A stretch of 64,000 nucleotides of DNA from Acidobacteria bacterium Ga0077534 (GCA_001464455.1 LNEI01000010.1:186001-250000); one strand, 5' to 3'; shown: positions 43,078 to 53,636, counted from the stretch's first letter. Translations and numbers: made by a program. The notes: a model not told the origin generated them from the letters alone.

Positions 43078-45948
43078 CTAGAATTTAAACCTAACCCCAA
43101 GCTGTGCCTGTCGCGGTTCACCAAATCCGGCCGAAACCGTTCCATCGAAGTTGAAGGTCAAGGGCCTCGGCAAACTCCGTTGATTTCGGCTGTTGGTCAA
43201 GTTAAATGCCTCGAAAATTCCTTCGAGTTCCATTCGCTCGCCAAATTTGAAAGATTTTGACGCCCGGATATCGAACGTAAAGAACTTGTTATCGAGGCGA
43301 ATGGTGTTTCGCTGGATGATATTCGGGAACGTGCCTCTGTTTGCGACCGACGTCGGCTGGGCCGAGCGTATTTGAACGATTGGCGAGAGATTGATGTCGT
43401 ATGGCAGTAGGAACGTCGCAAACGCATTGAATCTGTGTCGCTGATCGCGGTCCGAGTAACCATATTCCGGCGTCAGATTTCGCGGGTCGACATAACGAAA
43501 CGTGAACGGATCGCGTTCGTTATCGTCGTCGGATTTATCCGATGAAAGGAGATAGTTCATCTGGAACTGATAGCGGTCTGAAAAGCGTTTGTTGAGCGTA
43601 AGCGTCAACCCATTGTAAACCGAACGAGCCGAACTTTCGGTCGAACGAATCTCACCGATACCAGAACCGTTTGCCCGTTCGAAGATCGCAACGCCGTTGT
43701 AGAGCCGAGCATCGTTGCGATTGACAAACCTCGTCAAACGAGTCGACTTTGCAAAATTGTAAGCGACCAGAAACGAAAGGTTCTTCGCGATCTCTCGTTC
43801 GACACTGGCTGAGTATTGGATCGTTCTCGGATTCTTGAAATTTCGTTCAAAAACGGCCACACCAGGATTAAAAGGCGTGAATCCGGCCGTCGGAAAAATA
43901 CCTGGATAAGCCGGACAGCCGCCAAGTCCGGCACCGCTGCAAAGGAAGCTGGCTGAAAAGATGTTACCGGCGATCACACCATCTGTATTTCGCGGTCCGG
44001 CAACGACGAGGCCGGGAATTCGCGCATAATAGAGGCCGGCCCCTAGGCGGATCGCGGTCTTTCCGTCGTCGCCCGGTGACCATGACATCGCAAGCCTCGG
44101 CGAATAACCGTCTGTGAAATCAGGGATGGTGCCATCGGACGGGAAACGCGGGTCGCTGAGGAACTGTCCATAACGCGTTTGAGCTGGCGCCGTTATCGTG
44201 TCAGGTTGATACTGGCCTTCCCAACGGAAACCTAGGTTGAACGTTAGATTCCTTCGCACCTGCCAGTTGTCCTGAACATAAAGGCCCGGTTCAAAATTCG
44301 TATATGCCTGCGTACCCGCTTCCTCGACGGTTCGATTGCCGATCGGAGCAAACTGCAGATAAAGTTGTAGAGCGGCAGGACTAGTTCCGTTGATGTAGTT
44401 GATGAAACCATTTATCGCGTCATTTATTGTTCCAGCGGCGAAGATATAACGCCCGCGGGCAAACCCAATAAATGTCTGTGATACACGCGTGCGATTCAGA
44501 TCAACCCCGAACTTAACGGTGTGATTACCGCGAATCACGGTCATATTATCGGTAAACTGATATCGGATATCGTTCGACGGCGTCGGTAAAAAGAACGGGC
44601 GACCAAACCGGTATGAGATCGATCCGTCGAAGGTTCCAATAGTCGTATCTGGCAAATCGGGCCCGTCGTAGAATCGCGGTCGTTCCTCTTTCGCAACCTG
44701 AAAACGGAACTCGTTAAGAAAATTCGAGGAAATATTCGAGACCAGGCTCGTTATGAAGGAGTTTGAATTGCTTGTCTCGCGACCGTTTGCGCTGGAGCCC
44801 CACGTCGGGACGTCGAACGTGCCGTTCACCTGCTCTGCACGGCTGTAGTTGTGGCGGAACGTTAGGATATTATTTCGAGTCAAGTTGATGTCGACCTTGC
44901 CCAACAGGACGTCGGCAACGTTTGTGCGGTCGATTATCCGCTGTTCATTTGGCGAGTTAAAGCGCGTCGCGAATATATTTACGAGCCTCGGGTCGATTGA
45001 GTTCGGCTTGCTGCTATCGCCATCATTGCGCTCGTAAGCCACGAAGAAGAAGGCTTTATCCCGTTTAAGCGGGCCGCCGATGTTGCCGCCGAATTGATAA
45101 TTCCGGAAGTCTTCGATCGGGAGGTTCGCTGCGACCGCATCAGGATTCTGGCTCGAAAGGCTCTGGTTTCGGAAGAACAGGAATGCGGCTCCGTTAACAT
45201 CATTTGTGCCGGACTTGGTTACTACATTGATAAAGCCACCAGAGCTTCGTCCGAACTCTGCCGAAGCCCCCACGGGAACGACCACAAACTCCTTAACTGA
45301 CTCCAGGCTGATAGTGAATGCCGGCCGCTGGCCACCCCTCTGCTCTCCAAAAAAAGGATTGTTCGCGTCCGAACCGTCGATCGAGACATTGTTTTGGATA
45401 CCTTTTTGGCCGTTAATCGTGATCTCGTCTCCATCCGGGCCCTGGACGATCGAAACGCCGGGGGTAAGCAGAGCAAATCGTGAAAAATCACGCCTATTGA
45501 TCGGAAGATTCTCGACCGATCGTTCGTTAAGCTGTGTCGAAAGCTCGGTACGAGCCGTTTCAACGCCTTCTGCGTCGCTTGTAACGTCAACTGTGACTGC
45601 CGTGTTCCCGACTTTCATATCGATGGTAAAAGATGCTGTTTGACCGATCGTTACATCAACATTCTCAAGGATCGAGTCAGCAAATCCGCTGGCCTTCGTC
45701 GTTATTCGATAACGGCCGAGTGGCAGAAGCGGGGCGCTGAAAAAGCCGTCGGAGTTTGTTGATACGGTTCGTTGAAATCCCGTACCAACGTTTTGGACAG
45801 TAACCGACGCACCGGCGATGGAAGACCCGTTTGCATCAAGTACGTTTCCCTGTATTAGACCGGTAGTTGCCTGCGACTGGGCGAATATCGAGCTACTTAA
45901 AAGTAAAGTACTCAGAACAATAGTAGTTAGAGCAAAGACTCTCTTCAT
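43078..45948 (-). CDS. TonB-dependent receptor with carboxypeptidase-like N-domain (Oar-like)
   Basis: This is a 956-residue outer-membrane protein. A signal peptide (MKRVFALTTIVLSTLLLSSS) leads to a CarboxypepD_reg domain at about 30-115 (GLIQGNVLDANGSSIAGASV; RITTKASGFADSIL), a plug from about 130-240 (LPINRRDFSRFALLTPGVSI), and a beta barrel that ends in QLGVRFKF with terminal Phe. Oar-type receptors of this kind are multiplied in Acidobacteria and Bacteroidetes. The ligand cannot be deduced. Confidence 0.92.
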   Translation of the reverse strand: MKRVFALTTIVLSTLLLSSSIFAQSQATTGLIQGNVLDANGSSIAGASVTVQNVGTGFQRTVSTNSDGFFSAPLLPLGRYRITTKASGFADSILENVDVTIGQTASFTIDMKVGNTAVTVDVTSDAEGVETARTELSTQLNERSVENLPINRRDFSRFALLTPGVSIVQGPDGDEITINGQKGIQNNVSIDGSDANNPFFGEQRGGQRPAFTISLESVKEFVVVPVGASAEFGRSSGGFINVVTKSGTNDVNGAAFLFFRNQSLSSQNPDAVAANLPIEDFRNYQFGGNIGGPLKRDKAFFFVAYERNDGDSSKPNSIDPRLVNIFATRFNSPNEQRIIDRTNVADVLLGKVDINLTRNNILTFRHNYSRAEQVNGTFDVPTWGSSANGRETSNSNSFITSLVSNISSNFLNEFRFQVAKEERPRFYDGPDLPDTTIGTFDGSISYRFGRPFFLPTPSNDIRYQFTDNMTVIRGNHTVKFGVDLNRTRVSQTFIGFARGRYIFAAGTINDAINGFINYINGTSPAALQLYLQFAPIGNRTVEEAGTQAYTNFEPGLYVQDNWQVRRNLTFNLGFRWEGQYQPDTITAPAQTRYGQFLSDPRFPSDGTIPDFTDGYSPRLAMSWSPGDDGKTAIRLGAGLYYARIPGLVVAGPRNTDGVIAGNIFSASFLCSGAGLGGCPAYPGIFPTAGFTPFNPGVAVFERNFKNPRTIQYSASVEREIAKNLSFLVAYNFAKSTRLTRFVNRNDARLYNGVAIFERANGSGIGEIRSTESSARSVYNGLTLTLNKRFSDRYQFQMNYLLSSDKSDDDNERDPFTFRYVDPRNLTPEYGYSDRDQRHRFNAFATFLLPYDINLSPIVQIRSAQPTSVANRGTFPNIIQRNTIRLDNKFFTFDIRASKSFKFGERMELEGIFEAFNLTNSRNQRSLPRPLTFNFDGTVSAGFGEPRQAQLGVRFKF

Positions 45949-46154
45949 AGATTTTCTCCAAATGGTGTGTTAACAGGCAGTAAAGCTAGGCTTAACTGAG
46001 TGTTACGTGTATAAAGCTTGGGCGGATTATAGACCTATAATGACCCGTGACAAAGCTCAGTCATGTTAAATCTTCGTGTTTATATCATCGCCCCTGCGGT
46101 TGGCCGATCATCACGATATCCTAAGGGCCCGTGGTATTATTTAAGCTTAAGTTT

Positions 46155-47249
46155 ATGATGCCTTTTTTGATAAGGAATATTCCGATCGATCCCCCGCTCA
46201 TCCTCTCGCCGATGGCGGGCGTGACGGACTATACCTTTCGTCGTTTGATAAAGCGGCGGGGTGGTGTGGGGTTGGTTGTTTCGGAGTTTATTTCGGTCGA
46301 GGGTTTGACGCGGGGGAATCCGAAGTCGAAGCGGCAGATGCGTTTTGATGAGGAAGAGCGACCATATGCCGTTCAGATCTTTGGCGGTCGGCCTGAGCGA
46401 ATGGCGCTGGGGGCAGAAATGGCCGAGGAAGTCGGGGCCGACATTTTGGACGTAAATTGCGGGTGTCCAGCACCTAAGGTGGTAAAGAACGGCGGTGGGT
46501 CCGGGCTGCTCCGTGATCCGAAGCTTCTCGAAACCATCCTAAAAGAGATCAAAAAAACGATCACTATCCCGCTAACTCTCAAACTGCGAACAGGTTACAG
46601 CGATGCGTCGATCAACGTCGTCGATGTCGCTAAGATGGCTGAGCAATGCGGTGTCGAGCACATTCAGGTGCACGGCCGTACGCGTGAGCAGGGTTATAAG
46701 GGCCTCGCGAATTGGGATCTGATCCGACAGGTCAAAGAGGCGGTTTCCATCCCCGTTTCGGGTAATGGCGACATCACGACCATCGAATACGGCATGAATA
46801 AATGGCGTGAAACGGGCGTCGACGGCATCCTGATCGGCCGCGGTGCGATGCAGAACCCTTGGATATTTCGCCAGTTTGCTGACGTGCTCGCAGGCCGCGA
46901 GCCCTATCAGCCGGATCTCGCGGAAAAGAAGGACGTTCTGCTGGAATTCTTTTCAATGTGCCGCGAGGAAATGCCTGAGATCGTATCTCTCGGCAAGATG
47001 AAACAGCTCGCGGGCCAGTTCACAAAGGGCCTTGTCGGTGGTGCTCAGTTTCGCCAAACTCTCTATCATTCGCATTCGGCCGAGGAGATATTGGATAACA
47101 TTACAACGTACTTTGAAACGCTCGAATCCCGAAGCACCTTTGGTGATGGATTTGTAGAAGCCGATGCCGATCTCGTGCTCGACTCCTGCGACGCGGCGAT
47201 GCCCGACAACTTACCGTATGGTAAAACTTCGGCTTCCATCGCTGCTTGA
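46155..47249 (+). CDS. dusB: tRNA-dihydrouridine synthase B
   Basis: This FMN enzyme reduces uridines in tRNA. It has 364 residues from this start (adjacent ATG codons at 46155 and 46158). It shows LILSPMAGVTDYTFRRLIKR, the catalytic Cys in DVNCGCPAPKVVKNGGGSGL, then VEHIQVHGRTREQGYKG and VSGNGDITTIEYG with GVDGILIGRGAMQNPWIF. The order of these motifs matches DusB. Confidence 0.95.
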   Translation: MMPFLIRNIPIDPPLILSPMAGVTDYTFRRLIKRRGGVGLVVSEFISVEGLTRGNPKSKRQMRFDEEERPYAVQIFGGRPERMALGAEMAEEVGADILDVNCGCPAPKVVKNGGGSGLLRDPKLLETILKEIKKTITIPLTLKLRTGYSDASINVVDVAKMAEQCGVEHIQVHGRTREQGYKGLANWDLIRQVKEAVSIPVSGNGDITTIEYGMNKWRETGVDGILIGRGAMQNPWIFRQFADVLAGREPYQPDLAEKKDVLLEFFSMCREEMPEIVSLGKMKQLAGQFTKGLVGGAQFRQTLYHSHSAEEILDNITTYFETLESRSTFGDGFVEADADLVLDSCDAAMPDNLPYGKTSASIAA

Positions 47250-47292
47250 TGATGTCAAGGGGAAATTCGGGATCTAGAGGAGGAAATCTAGA

Positions 47293-48135
47293 ATGAAAGC
47301 CCAGACCTTAAGTCGACTTCTTCTTATCTTGTTGCTGTGCTCTCCGGTCGCGGCACAGAATCTTAAGCCCGAGGAGATCGTTTCAAAACATCTCGCTGCG
47401 GTCGGCACGCAAGAAAAGCGAGCCGCCCTTAAGACTATAATGGCGCTCGGTGCGAGCGAATTTGAGTCAAACGTGCCGGTCGTAAAAGGGAATGGCCGAG
47501 TCGTTGTCGTTTCTGATCCGGGCAATCTATTCTTCCTGATGAGCCTGAATTCAAAGGACTATCCGTTTGAGAAGATCGGATATTTTAACGGGAAACCTAG
47601 TCTGCCATTTATCACTGCCGGGGTCCGCTCGCTGCTCGGAGCATATATTGCGGATCATTCATCGATCCTTGGCGAGGGCTTGTTCGGCGGGGCCATGTCA
47701 CTGCGGTGGCCCTTGTTCGATACTCAAAAAAACAAGCCTCGGCTTAGTGGAGGCGGTACCAAAAAGATCGAGGATAAAAAGTGCTACGTGGCCAACTATG
47801 TTCCCGCCGGTGGTGGTTCGGATGAGTTTACGATCAAGCTCTACTTCGATGCCGAAACCTTCGATCACGTTCGAACCGAGTACCGATACGAGGTGACGCC
47901 TCGCGACGCGACCTTTGGGCAGCAGAACCGGCGAGCATCGGCGGTTGCTACTCTAACCGAATTATTTTCTGATTTCAGAACTATCGATGGGCTGCGGCTG
48001 CCGCATTATCATCGAGCCGAGCTGGCGAATAACGGTAATTCCGGAATGTTTAAGAATATTTGGGGGGTGCGGGTCGTTGAGTATCGTTTGAACCAAGCCC
48101 TTCAGCCGGATTTCTTTACTTTTGACGCAAAATAA
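47293..48135 (+). CDS. secreted hypothetical protein (lipoprotein-carrier-like)
   Basis: AGAGGAGGAAATCTAG precedes the ATG, a strong Shine-Dalgarno. A signal peptide ends at VAAQN. The 260-residue mature part has EEIVSKHLAAVGTQEKRAAL followed by beta strands (NGRVVVVSDPGNLFFLM; ELFSDFRTIDGLRLPHYHRA), the general style of LolA-like or outer-membrane lipoprotein-sorting proteins. Family not certain. A terminator follows. Confidence 0.7.
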   Translation: MKAQTLSRLLLILLLCSPVAAQNLKPEEIVSKHLAAVGTQEKRAALKTIMALGASEFESNVPVVKGNGRVVVVSDPGNLFFLMSLNSKDYPFEKIGYFNGKPSLPFITAGVRSLLGAYIADHSSILGEGLFGGAMSLRWPLFDTQKNKPRLSGGGTKKIEDKKCYVANYVPAGGGSDEFTIKLYFDAETFDHVRTEYRYEVTPRDATFGQQNRRASAVATLTELFSDFRTIDGLRLPHYHRAELANNGNSGMFKNIWGVRVVEYRLNQALQPDFFTFDAK

Positions 48136-48155
48136 GATCACGGGCGAACGAAATC

Positions 48156-48189
48156 AAAACGGCCGTCCCTTATCCGGGACGGCCGTTTT
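48156..48189. terminator. bidirectional terminator
   Basis: AAAACGGCCGTCCC-TTATCC-GGGACGGCCGTTTT, a perfect 14-bp stem with A and T runs on both sides, serving convergent genes. Confidence 0.9.
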
Positions 48190-48216
48190 CCAATACAGGA
48201 AAACTGATCTCCGATG

Positions 48217-49269
48217 TTACTTGGCTGGCTTATCCTTCCGTTCGTCCGCAAAAAGGATCGGGGCGACCAGCGGGCGGTAGGTTTCGTTGATCCTGATGTA
48301 AGAATCTTCACGAAGCTTCGACATGAACTTCTTCTGCTCGGCAGGGAACTTTTCATTGAGGATCGCCATACGAACGGCATTCTCGTCAAAGGTCGATTCC
48401 TGGCTTGCCAGCTGACGTTCATCGACGCGAAGGATAGCGACACCAAGCTTCTCCACGTCAAAAGGTTGGGTGTATTCGCCGACCTTGAGGCCCGCAAGCG
48501 GTTTAGAGATGACCTCGACCATGTCTTTCACCTTTATCTTTTCAGATTTACGGGTTTCGCCTGCGATGACGCCTTTATCCGAATTCTCAGCCGCGATCTT
48601 GTCGAAATCGCCGCCCGCTTTGAGCTGAGCATACAACTGTTTCGCCTTTTCCCTGACGGCAGCCTCATCACGTCCAGCAAAGCCTAAGAAAAGCTCGCTG
48701 AAAACAACTGTTTCGGGCGTCGTGAACTTGCTCTTATTCTTATCGTAATAGTCTCGAACCTCTTTGCCATTCGCTCCCCAGTACACCTTCATCTGAACTT
48801 CCCGTTCTATCACGCGGTCGCGGGTGGCCTGTTTGCGCCAGTTCTCACGCAGCTGTTTTGGGTCGACACCGCTTTTCTCCATCTGGTCATAGAGCTCTTC
48901 GACGGTTTTCAGGCCGTACTCTTTCATGATCTCGACGAAGCGTGTGTTCAGACTTGCTTCGATGTTTGAGTCGAGGCCGCCCTCTTTGGCTTTCTGAACA
49001 AGCAACTCTTCATTGATGAGATTGGCTATGAGTTCGCCCTGTTTCTCATCGACCATTTTCTGGGCTTCCTCGCGGGTCTTGCCTTCCTGAACAAAACTAT
49101 CTACCGCGCTTTTGGTTTCGCGTTTGACCCTTGAAAGCGTGATAACGCCGTCATTTACAACCGCGACAACCTCGTCGATAACGCGGGTCTGGGTTTCCTG
49201 TGCAAAGGCTGCTGCGGCCATCAACGCCGTAACAAAAAAAGCAGAAATAAAGCGACCGATAATACTCAT
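48217..49269 (-). CDS. SurA-like periplasmic peptidyl-prolyl isomerase
   Basis: This 350-residue protein has a signal peptide (FISAFFVTALMAAAAFAQE). The SurA N-domain starts VIDEVVAVVNDGVITLSRVK and runs through NLINEELLVQKAKE. One parvulin-type (PpiC) domain lies at about 190-300 (PETVVFSELFLGFAGRDEAA ... VKDMVEVISKPLAGLKVGEY then TQPF). It helps fold outer-membrane proteins. The ATG giving MSIIGRF is used. The 20 upstream residues are not signal-like. Confidence 0.88.
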   Translation of the reverse strand: MSIIGRFISAFFVTALMAAAAFAQETQTRVIDEVVAVVNDGVITLSRVKRETKSAVDSFVQEGKTREEAQKMVDEKQGELIANLINEELLVQKAKEGGLDSNIEASLNTRFVEIMKEYGLKTVEELYDQMEKSGVDPKQLRENWRKQATRDRVIEREVQMKVYWGANGKEVRDYYDKNKSKFTTPETVVFSELFLGFAGRDEAAVREKAKQLYAQLKAGGDFDKIAAENSDKGVIAGETRKSEKIKVKDMVEVISKPLAGLKVGEYTQPFDVEKLGVAILRVDERQLASQESTFDENAVRMAILNEKFPAEQKKFMSKLREDSYIRINETYRPLVAPILFADERKDKPAK

Positions 49270-49455
49270 CGAAAAAAACTCCTTATTGCCGTAACCCAAA
49301 ATCATATATTTACGGCCCAAATTACGCAAACTGCTGAGTTTGATGCACGAAATCCGTCTCGCGTTTATCGTGGGCGTTACGGGAAACGCCGCTAGATTAA
49401 GCTTTTGTTTTAACTAAGCGGTCCGCTCCGCACTCCCTTCGCCCATCGAAACCTG

Positions 49456-50112
49456 ATGACAAAGAAGTGTCCAAACTGCCGGCTTGTTAATTACGCCGAG
49501 GCCAACCAGTGCGTCCGCTGCAATGAAGAAATTTCGGACGGCTCAAGGGTCGTGTCTGCAAAGCCGCGACGCCCGTCTATCGGCCTGCGGATCGCCGTCT
49601 GTCTCGGTCTATGCGTCGTATCGCTAACGATATTTTATTTCTCCCTCGTAGCCAGTTCGCGGTCGTTGAGCATTCAGCAGCGTCAGATGGTCGACGAGGC
49701 TGTAGCCTTGGTCAAAGCAAAAGGGTTTGATTCCGAGGCGATGTTCCTCGAACGATTCTCCGTTTATCGCTCGAGCGACAACTGGCTAAATTCCTTAACT
49801 CCAAAGGAAAATGCCTTTGCCGCGACAAATTTTCCGTTCCTGATAATGACGCTCTATCCTGACTTCTTCACCTACCCGGCGGATGATGTCGAGCGGGCAG
49901 CGATCCTGCTGCACGAAGCCCGACATCTGCGGGGCGGTGATGAGATGGACGCGTACAAGTTCGTATGGCAAAACCGGACGAAACTTGGCTGGACCAAAGA
50001 CAAATACGCGAATTCGCCAGTCTGGAAAAACGTCCGCCGCCAGACCCGTGAATACGCGCCGGAGATCTTCGGCTGCCCGGACAAGGAATTTGACGACTGC
50101 ACGGAATTCTAA
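49456..50112 (+). CDS. membrane-anchored zinc-ribbon protein with HExxH motif
   Basis: This 218-residue protein opens with a zinc ribbon (KKCPNCRLVNYAEANQCVRC), then a membrane helix (IAVCLGLCVVSLTIFYFSLV) at about 50-70. A domain of about 140 residues follows whose AAILLHEARHLRGGDEMDAY contains HEARH, an HExxH zinc-protease motif, with Glu downstream. A third ligand is probable in the DEMDAY part. The whole looks like a membrane-tied metallopeptidase of unknown family. Its end overlaps mfd by 4 nt, tail to tail. Confidence 0.6.
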   Translation: MTKKCPNCRLVNYAEANQCVRCNEEISDGSRVVSAKPRRPSIGLRIAVCLGLCVVSLTIFYFSLVASSRSLSIQQRQMVDEAVALVKAKGFDSEAMFLERFSVYRSSDNWLNSLTPKENAFAATNFPFLIMTLYPDFFTYPADDVERAAILLHEARHLRGGDEMDAYKFVWQNRTKLGWTKDKYANSPVWKNVRRQTREYAPEIFGCPDKEFDDCTEF

Positions 50113-53100
50113 TCCCCGATCGCGAGTATCGCCTCGATCGCTGATTTGATCGGGTCGGCGGTTTTGACCGGGACGCGTAGAATGCCGTTCGGCGAGAAAC
50201 TCGTCCCCTCCGCATCTGCGAGGAACTGCATCAGCTTTTCGGGCGAAACGCGAGCTTGTTCGCCGAGCTTGATCGCGACCACATCGGTCGTTCGATCGAT
50301 GGAAACGATCGCAGCTGACTCTGCCAGCTTTCGAAGTCGGGCGTACTCGAAAAGATTATCGACCGACCGCGGAATGCGGCCATAGCGATCTTCGATCTCG
50401 GCGTGGATCGCCACCAATTCCTCTTCTGAACCCGCCGACGAGATCCGTTTGTAAGTTCGCAGCCGCTGGCTCGTGTCTGAGATGTAATCTTTCGGGATCG
50501 CAACATCGATGCCGAGATTGATCGAAACGCTGGTCTCGTCAGCGATCTCGTCGCCTTTCAGTTCAGCGATAGTCCGCTCCAGCATTTTTGTATACAGGTC
50601 GAAGCCGAGCGCGTCGAGATGGCCCGATTGCTGGCCGCCGAGGATGTTTCCGGCACCTCGCAATTCGAGGTCGAGAGCAGCCAGGCGGAATCCGGCGCCG
50701 AGATCGGAGAATTCGCGAATCGCGCTCAGACGCCTGCGGGCGATCGGCGTTAATTCGAGTTCGCTGGGAATCAGCAGATACGCGTAGGCACGGCGATTTG
50801 AACGGCCGACGCGACCGCGAAGCTGATAAAGCTGCGACAGGCCGTAGTTGTCGGCACGGTTGATGATGATGGTATTTGCTCGAGGAATGTCGATGCCGTT
50901 CTCGATGATGGTCGTCGCGACGAGGATATCGTATTTGAACGCGATGAAATCGAGCATCACGTCTTCCATATCTTTTTCATTCATCTGCCCATGACCGATC
51001 GCGACGCGGGCGTTTGGCACGATCTTTTTGATAAGAGCGGCGATCGCTTCGATCGATTCGACGCGATTGTGAATAAAAAACACCTGCCCGTTGCGGCTCA
51101 GTTCAAGCTCGATGGCAGAGCGGATAACGCCTTCGCTAAACTGAACAACCTGCGTATTGATAGCCAGACGATCTCGCGGAGGCGTTTCGATCACGGACAT
51201 GTCGCGCATCCCGAGCAGCGACATGTTTAGCGTACGCGGTATCGGCGTGGCGGAGAGCGTCAGGACATCGACCTTTTTCTTAAGCTGCTTTAATTTCTCT
51301 TTGTGCCCGACGCCGAAACGCTGTTCTTCGTCGATGACGACTAGGCCGAGTTTGGGCATTTTTACGTCGTTTGAAAGAATTCGGTGAGTTCCGATCAGGA
51401 CGTCGACCTCGCCTTTCGCCGCCGCTTCGGACACCAGCTTTTGTTCTTTCGAGGAACGAAAACGTGAAAGCAGATCGACCTTAACTGGAAACGCGGCGAA
51501 ACGTTTCTTGAAGCTCTCAAAATGCTGATACGCGAGCACTGTTGTCGGCGTGAGGATCGCGGCTTGTCTGCCGTCCATCACTGCCTTGAATGCGGCACGC
51601 ATCGCGACCTCAGTTTTGCCGTACCCAACGTCGCCGATGATAAGACGGTCCATTGGGACGGCTGTTTCCATGTCGGTCTTTACATCTTCGATGGCTGAAG
51701 CCTGATCGACCGTAAGGTCGTACGGAAAAGCGTCTTCAAACTCATGCTGCCACGGAGCGTCGGGCGAGAAGGCGTGGCCGCGAACCAGCTTTCGTTCGGC
51801 GTAAAGCTTCAAAAGCTCGTCCGCCATGTCGCGCATGGCTCGTTTAGCTTTGGCTTTCGTCTTCTGCCAGCCGAGTCCGCCGAGTCGGTCAAGGGTCGGA
51901 GCCGTCGATTCGCCTGATGAGTAGCGAGAGACGAGGTCCATTCGTTCGACCGGTACGAAAAGTTTCGCGTTATCGGTGTAAACGAGCAGCATGAACTCGC
52001 GTTCCGAACCGGCCGAAGCTATCGTCTGCAAGCCCTCGAAACGCCCGATGCCGTGGTCAACATGGACCACAAAATCGCCTGCTTTCAGGTCGCGAAAGTC
52101 GGAAATAAACGCCCCAAGCTTGGTCTTTGACTTTCGAACCTTTTCACGCGGCCCTCTCTGGTCGGCTTCGGCCGTTTCGCCGAAGATATCGACCTCGGTA
52201 AACGTGATCAACTTTTCGGACGGCATCTCGAAACCGCTCGACAGGCTGCCGAGCTTTATCGCTTCAAGCGGCACGTACTTGTCGTAATCACGCAGCAACT
52301 CCGCGATCCTCTCCGACATTCCCGGTGTTCGGACAACGATTTCCGCCGCCTGGTCAAACTCGGCGACAAAGCCTGCAAAATCACCATGAAACTTCCGCGT
52401 CGAACGCGACTGAAGCTCGATCTCGACCGCTTTCTTCGCCGTAGAGAACAGAAACAGCGGCTTAGGGGCTGAGACACGACCGGTAGGGAGTGTGTTCGCC
52501 GCTGCGGAGTCATCTTGAGTGCCGTCGGAGCTACTCGCATATCCGAATTCCTCGTCGGTCGCCGCTGCCGTACGGCCCAGACCGCGCATTTCGATCGCTC
52601 GGAACGATTCGAGTTTTTTCCTCAACTCCGCCGCTTCGACAAAAAGCTCTTTCGGCTTCAAACCGACATCGCCATTTGCGATCACGGCTTTGTAGTTTCT
52701 ATCTAGATGATCGTAGAAAGTGGCGAGGGTATTTTCGACTGACGACGGTTCGTCAACGATCAGAATGTGGTCGTCGAGGTGGTCGAAAATGGTCGCGGTT
52801 AGTGGTTTTGTAAGCGGGATGAGAAATTCCCAACCCGAAAATGTTTCGCCTGCGGCGGCAAAATCGGTGCGGTCTCGCAGATTTCGAATAAATTTCGTCT
52901 GACCAAAACGGTCATCGGCAAAAAATGCCCAGTCTTTCAGATCCTGCGGCGTGAGGGTAAACTCACGCATCGGAGCGATCGAAATCTCGGTCAAATGCCC
53001 GGTCGAGAGCTGCGTTTCGGGGTCGAACGAGCGGATCGAATCGACCGTGTCGCCAAAAAACTCGATCCGGACGGGCGACTCGGCATCAGGCGACCAAACG

Positions 53101-53636
53101 TCGACGATACCGCCGCGAACCGAAAGCTGTCCGGGCCCGGCGATAGGATCTTCGCGGACGTAACCCACTGAGAAAAGCCGCTCGACTAGCTTTTCGGGAG
53201 CAAAGTCTTCGTCACGGCTCAGTTCGCACCCGAGCGTCGCTACATCTTCTTTCGAGATGAGCCGCTGAATAATCGAACGGGCGGAAACGATAACGACATC
53301 GCTCGTCCCGGCCCGCATCTGCCACAGGGCGAGGGCACGTTTCTCCTGCGTCTCGGCGTGCGGGGAAACACCTGAATACGGAGCCGTTTCAAATGACGGC
53401 AAGGTCGTCACGACGGTTTCGCCCGCAGGATGTTGATCGAGGAAAAATCCCAGATCACTCGCCCAGACCTCTACTTCGTTATTCGTATCGGCGAGGATCG
53501 CAAACCGCTTTCCGGTCTCGACAACCAGCCGTGCAACGACGTAGGCCTTCGCCGAGATCGACGTGAGGCCGCTGATACTTACGACGCGAGCCCCGCTCAA
53601 AACTTCCCGCTTAAATTGCTCGAAAGCAGATTCCAT
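50109..53636 (-). CDS. mfd: transcription-repair coupling factor Mfd
   Basis: This 1175-residue ATPase removes stalled RNA polymerase and recruits UvrA. It has an N-terminal UvrB-like part (residues 1-320), the RNA-polymerase-interacting domain near 510-580 (AGDFVVHVDHGIGRFEGLQT) and the translocase with Walker A DVGYGKTEVAMRAAFKAV, the DEEQ box in VVIDEEQRFGVGHKEKLK, and LRGRVGRSNRRAYAYLL. The C-terminal domain follows. A GTG two codons upstream is also possible. Confidence 0.97.
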   Translation of the reverse strand: MESAFEQFKREVLSGARVVSISGLTSISAKAYVVARLVVETGKRFAILADTNNEVEVWASDLGFFLDQHPAGETVVTTLPSFETAPYSGVSPHAETQEKRALALWQMRAGTSDVVIVSARSIIQRLISKEDVATLGCELSRDEDFAPEKLVERLFSVGYVREDPIAGPGQLSVRGGIVDVWSPDAESPVRIEFFGDTVDSIRSFDPETQLSTGHLTEISIAPMREFTLTPQDLKDWAFFADDRFGQTKFIRNLRDRTDFAAAGETFSGWEFLIPLTKPLTATIFDHLDDHILIVDEPSSVENTLATFYDHLDRNYKAVIANGDVGLKPKELFVEAAELRKKLESFRAIEMRGLGRTAAATDEEFGYASSSDGTQDDSAAANTLPTGRVSAPKPLFLFSTAKKAVEIELQSRSTRKFHGDFAGFVAEFDQAAEIVVRTPGMSERIAELLRDYDKYVPLEAIKLGSLSSGFEMPSEKLITFTEVDIFGETAEADQRGPREKVRKSKTKLGAFISDFRDLKAGDFVVHVDHGIGRFEGLQTIASAGSEREFMLLVYTDNAKLFVPVERMDLVSRYSSGESTAPTLDRLGGLGWQKTKAKAKRAMRDMADELLKLYAERKLVRGHAFSPDAPWQHEFEDAFPYDLTVDQASAIEDVKTDMETAVPMDRLIIGDVGYGKTEVAMRAAFKAVMDGRQAAILTPTTVLAYQHFESFKKRFAAFPVKVDLLSRFRSSKEQKLVSEAAAKGEVDVLIGTHRILSNDVKMPKLGLVVIDEEQRFGVGHKEKLKQLKKKVDVLTLSATPIPRTLNMSLLGMRDMSVIETPPRDRLAINTQVVQFSEGVIRSAIELELSRNGQVFFIHNRVESIEAIAALIKKIVPNARVAIGHGQMNEKDMEDVMLDFIAFKYDILVATTIIENGIDIPRANTIIINRADNYGLSQLYQLRGRVGRSNRRAYAYLLIPSELELTPIARRRLSAIREFSDLGAGFRLAALDLELRGAGNILGGQQSGHLDALGFDLYTKMLERTIAELKGDEIADETSVSINLGIDVAIPKDYISDTSQRLRTYKRISSAGSEEELVAIHAEIEDRYGRIPRSVDNLFEYARLRKLAESAAIVSIDRTTDVVAIKLGEQARVSPEKLMQFLADAEGTSFSPNGILRVPVKTADPIKSAIEAILAIGD

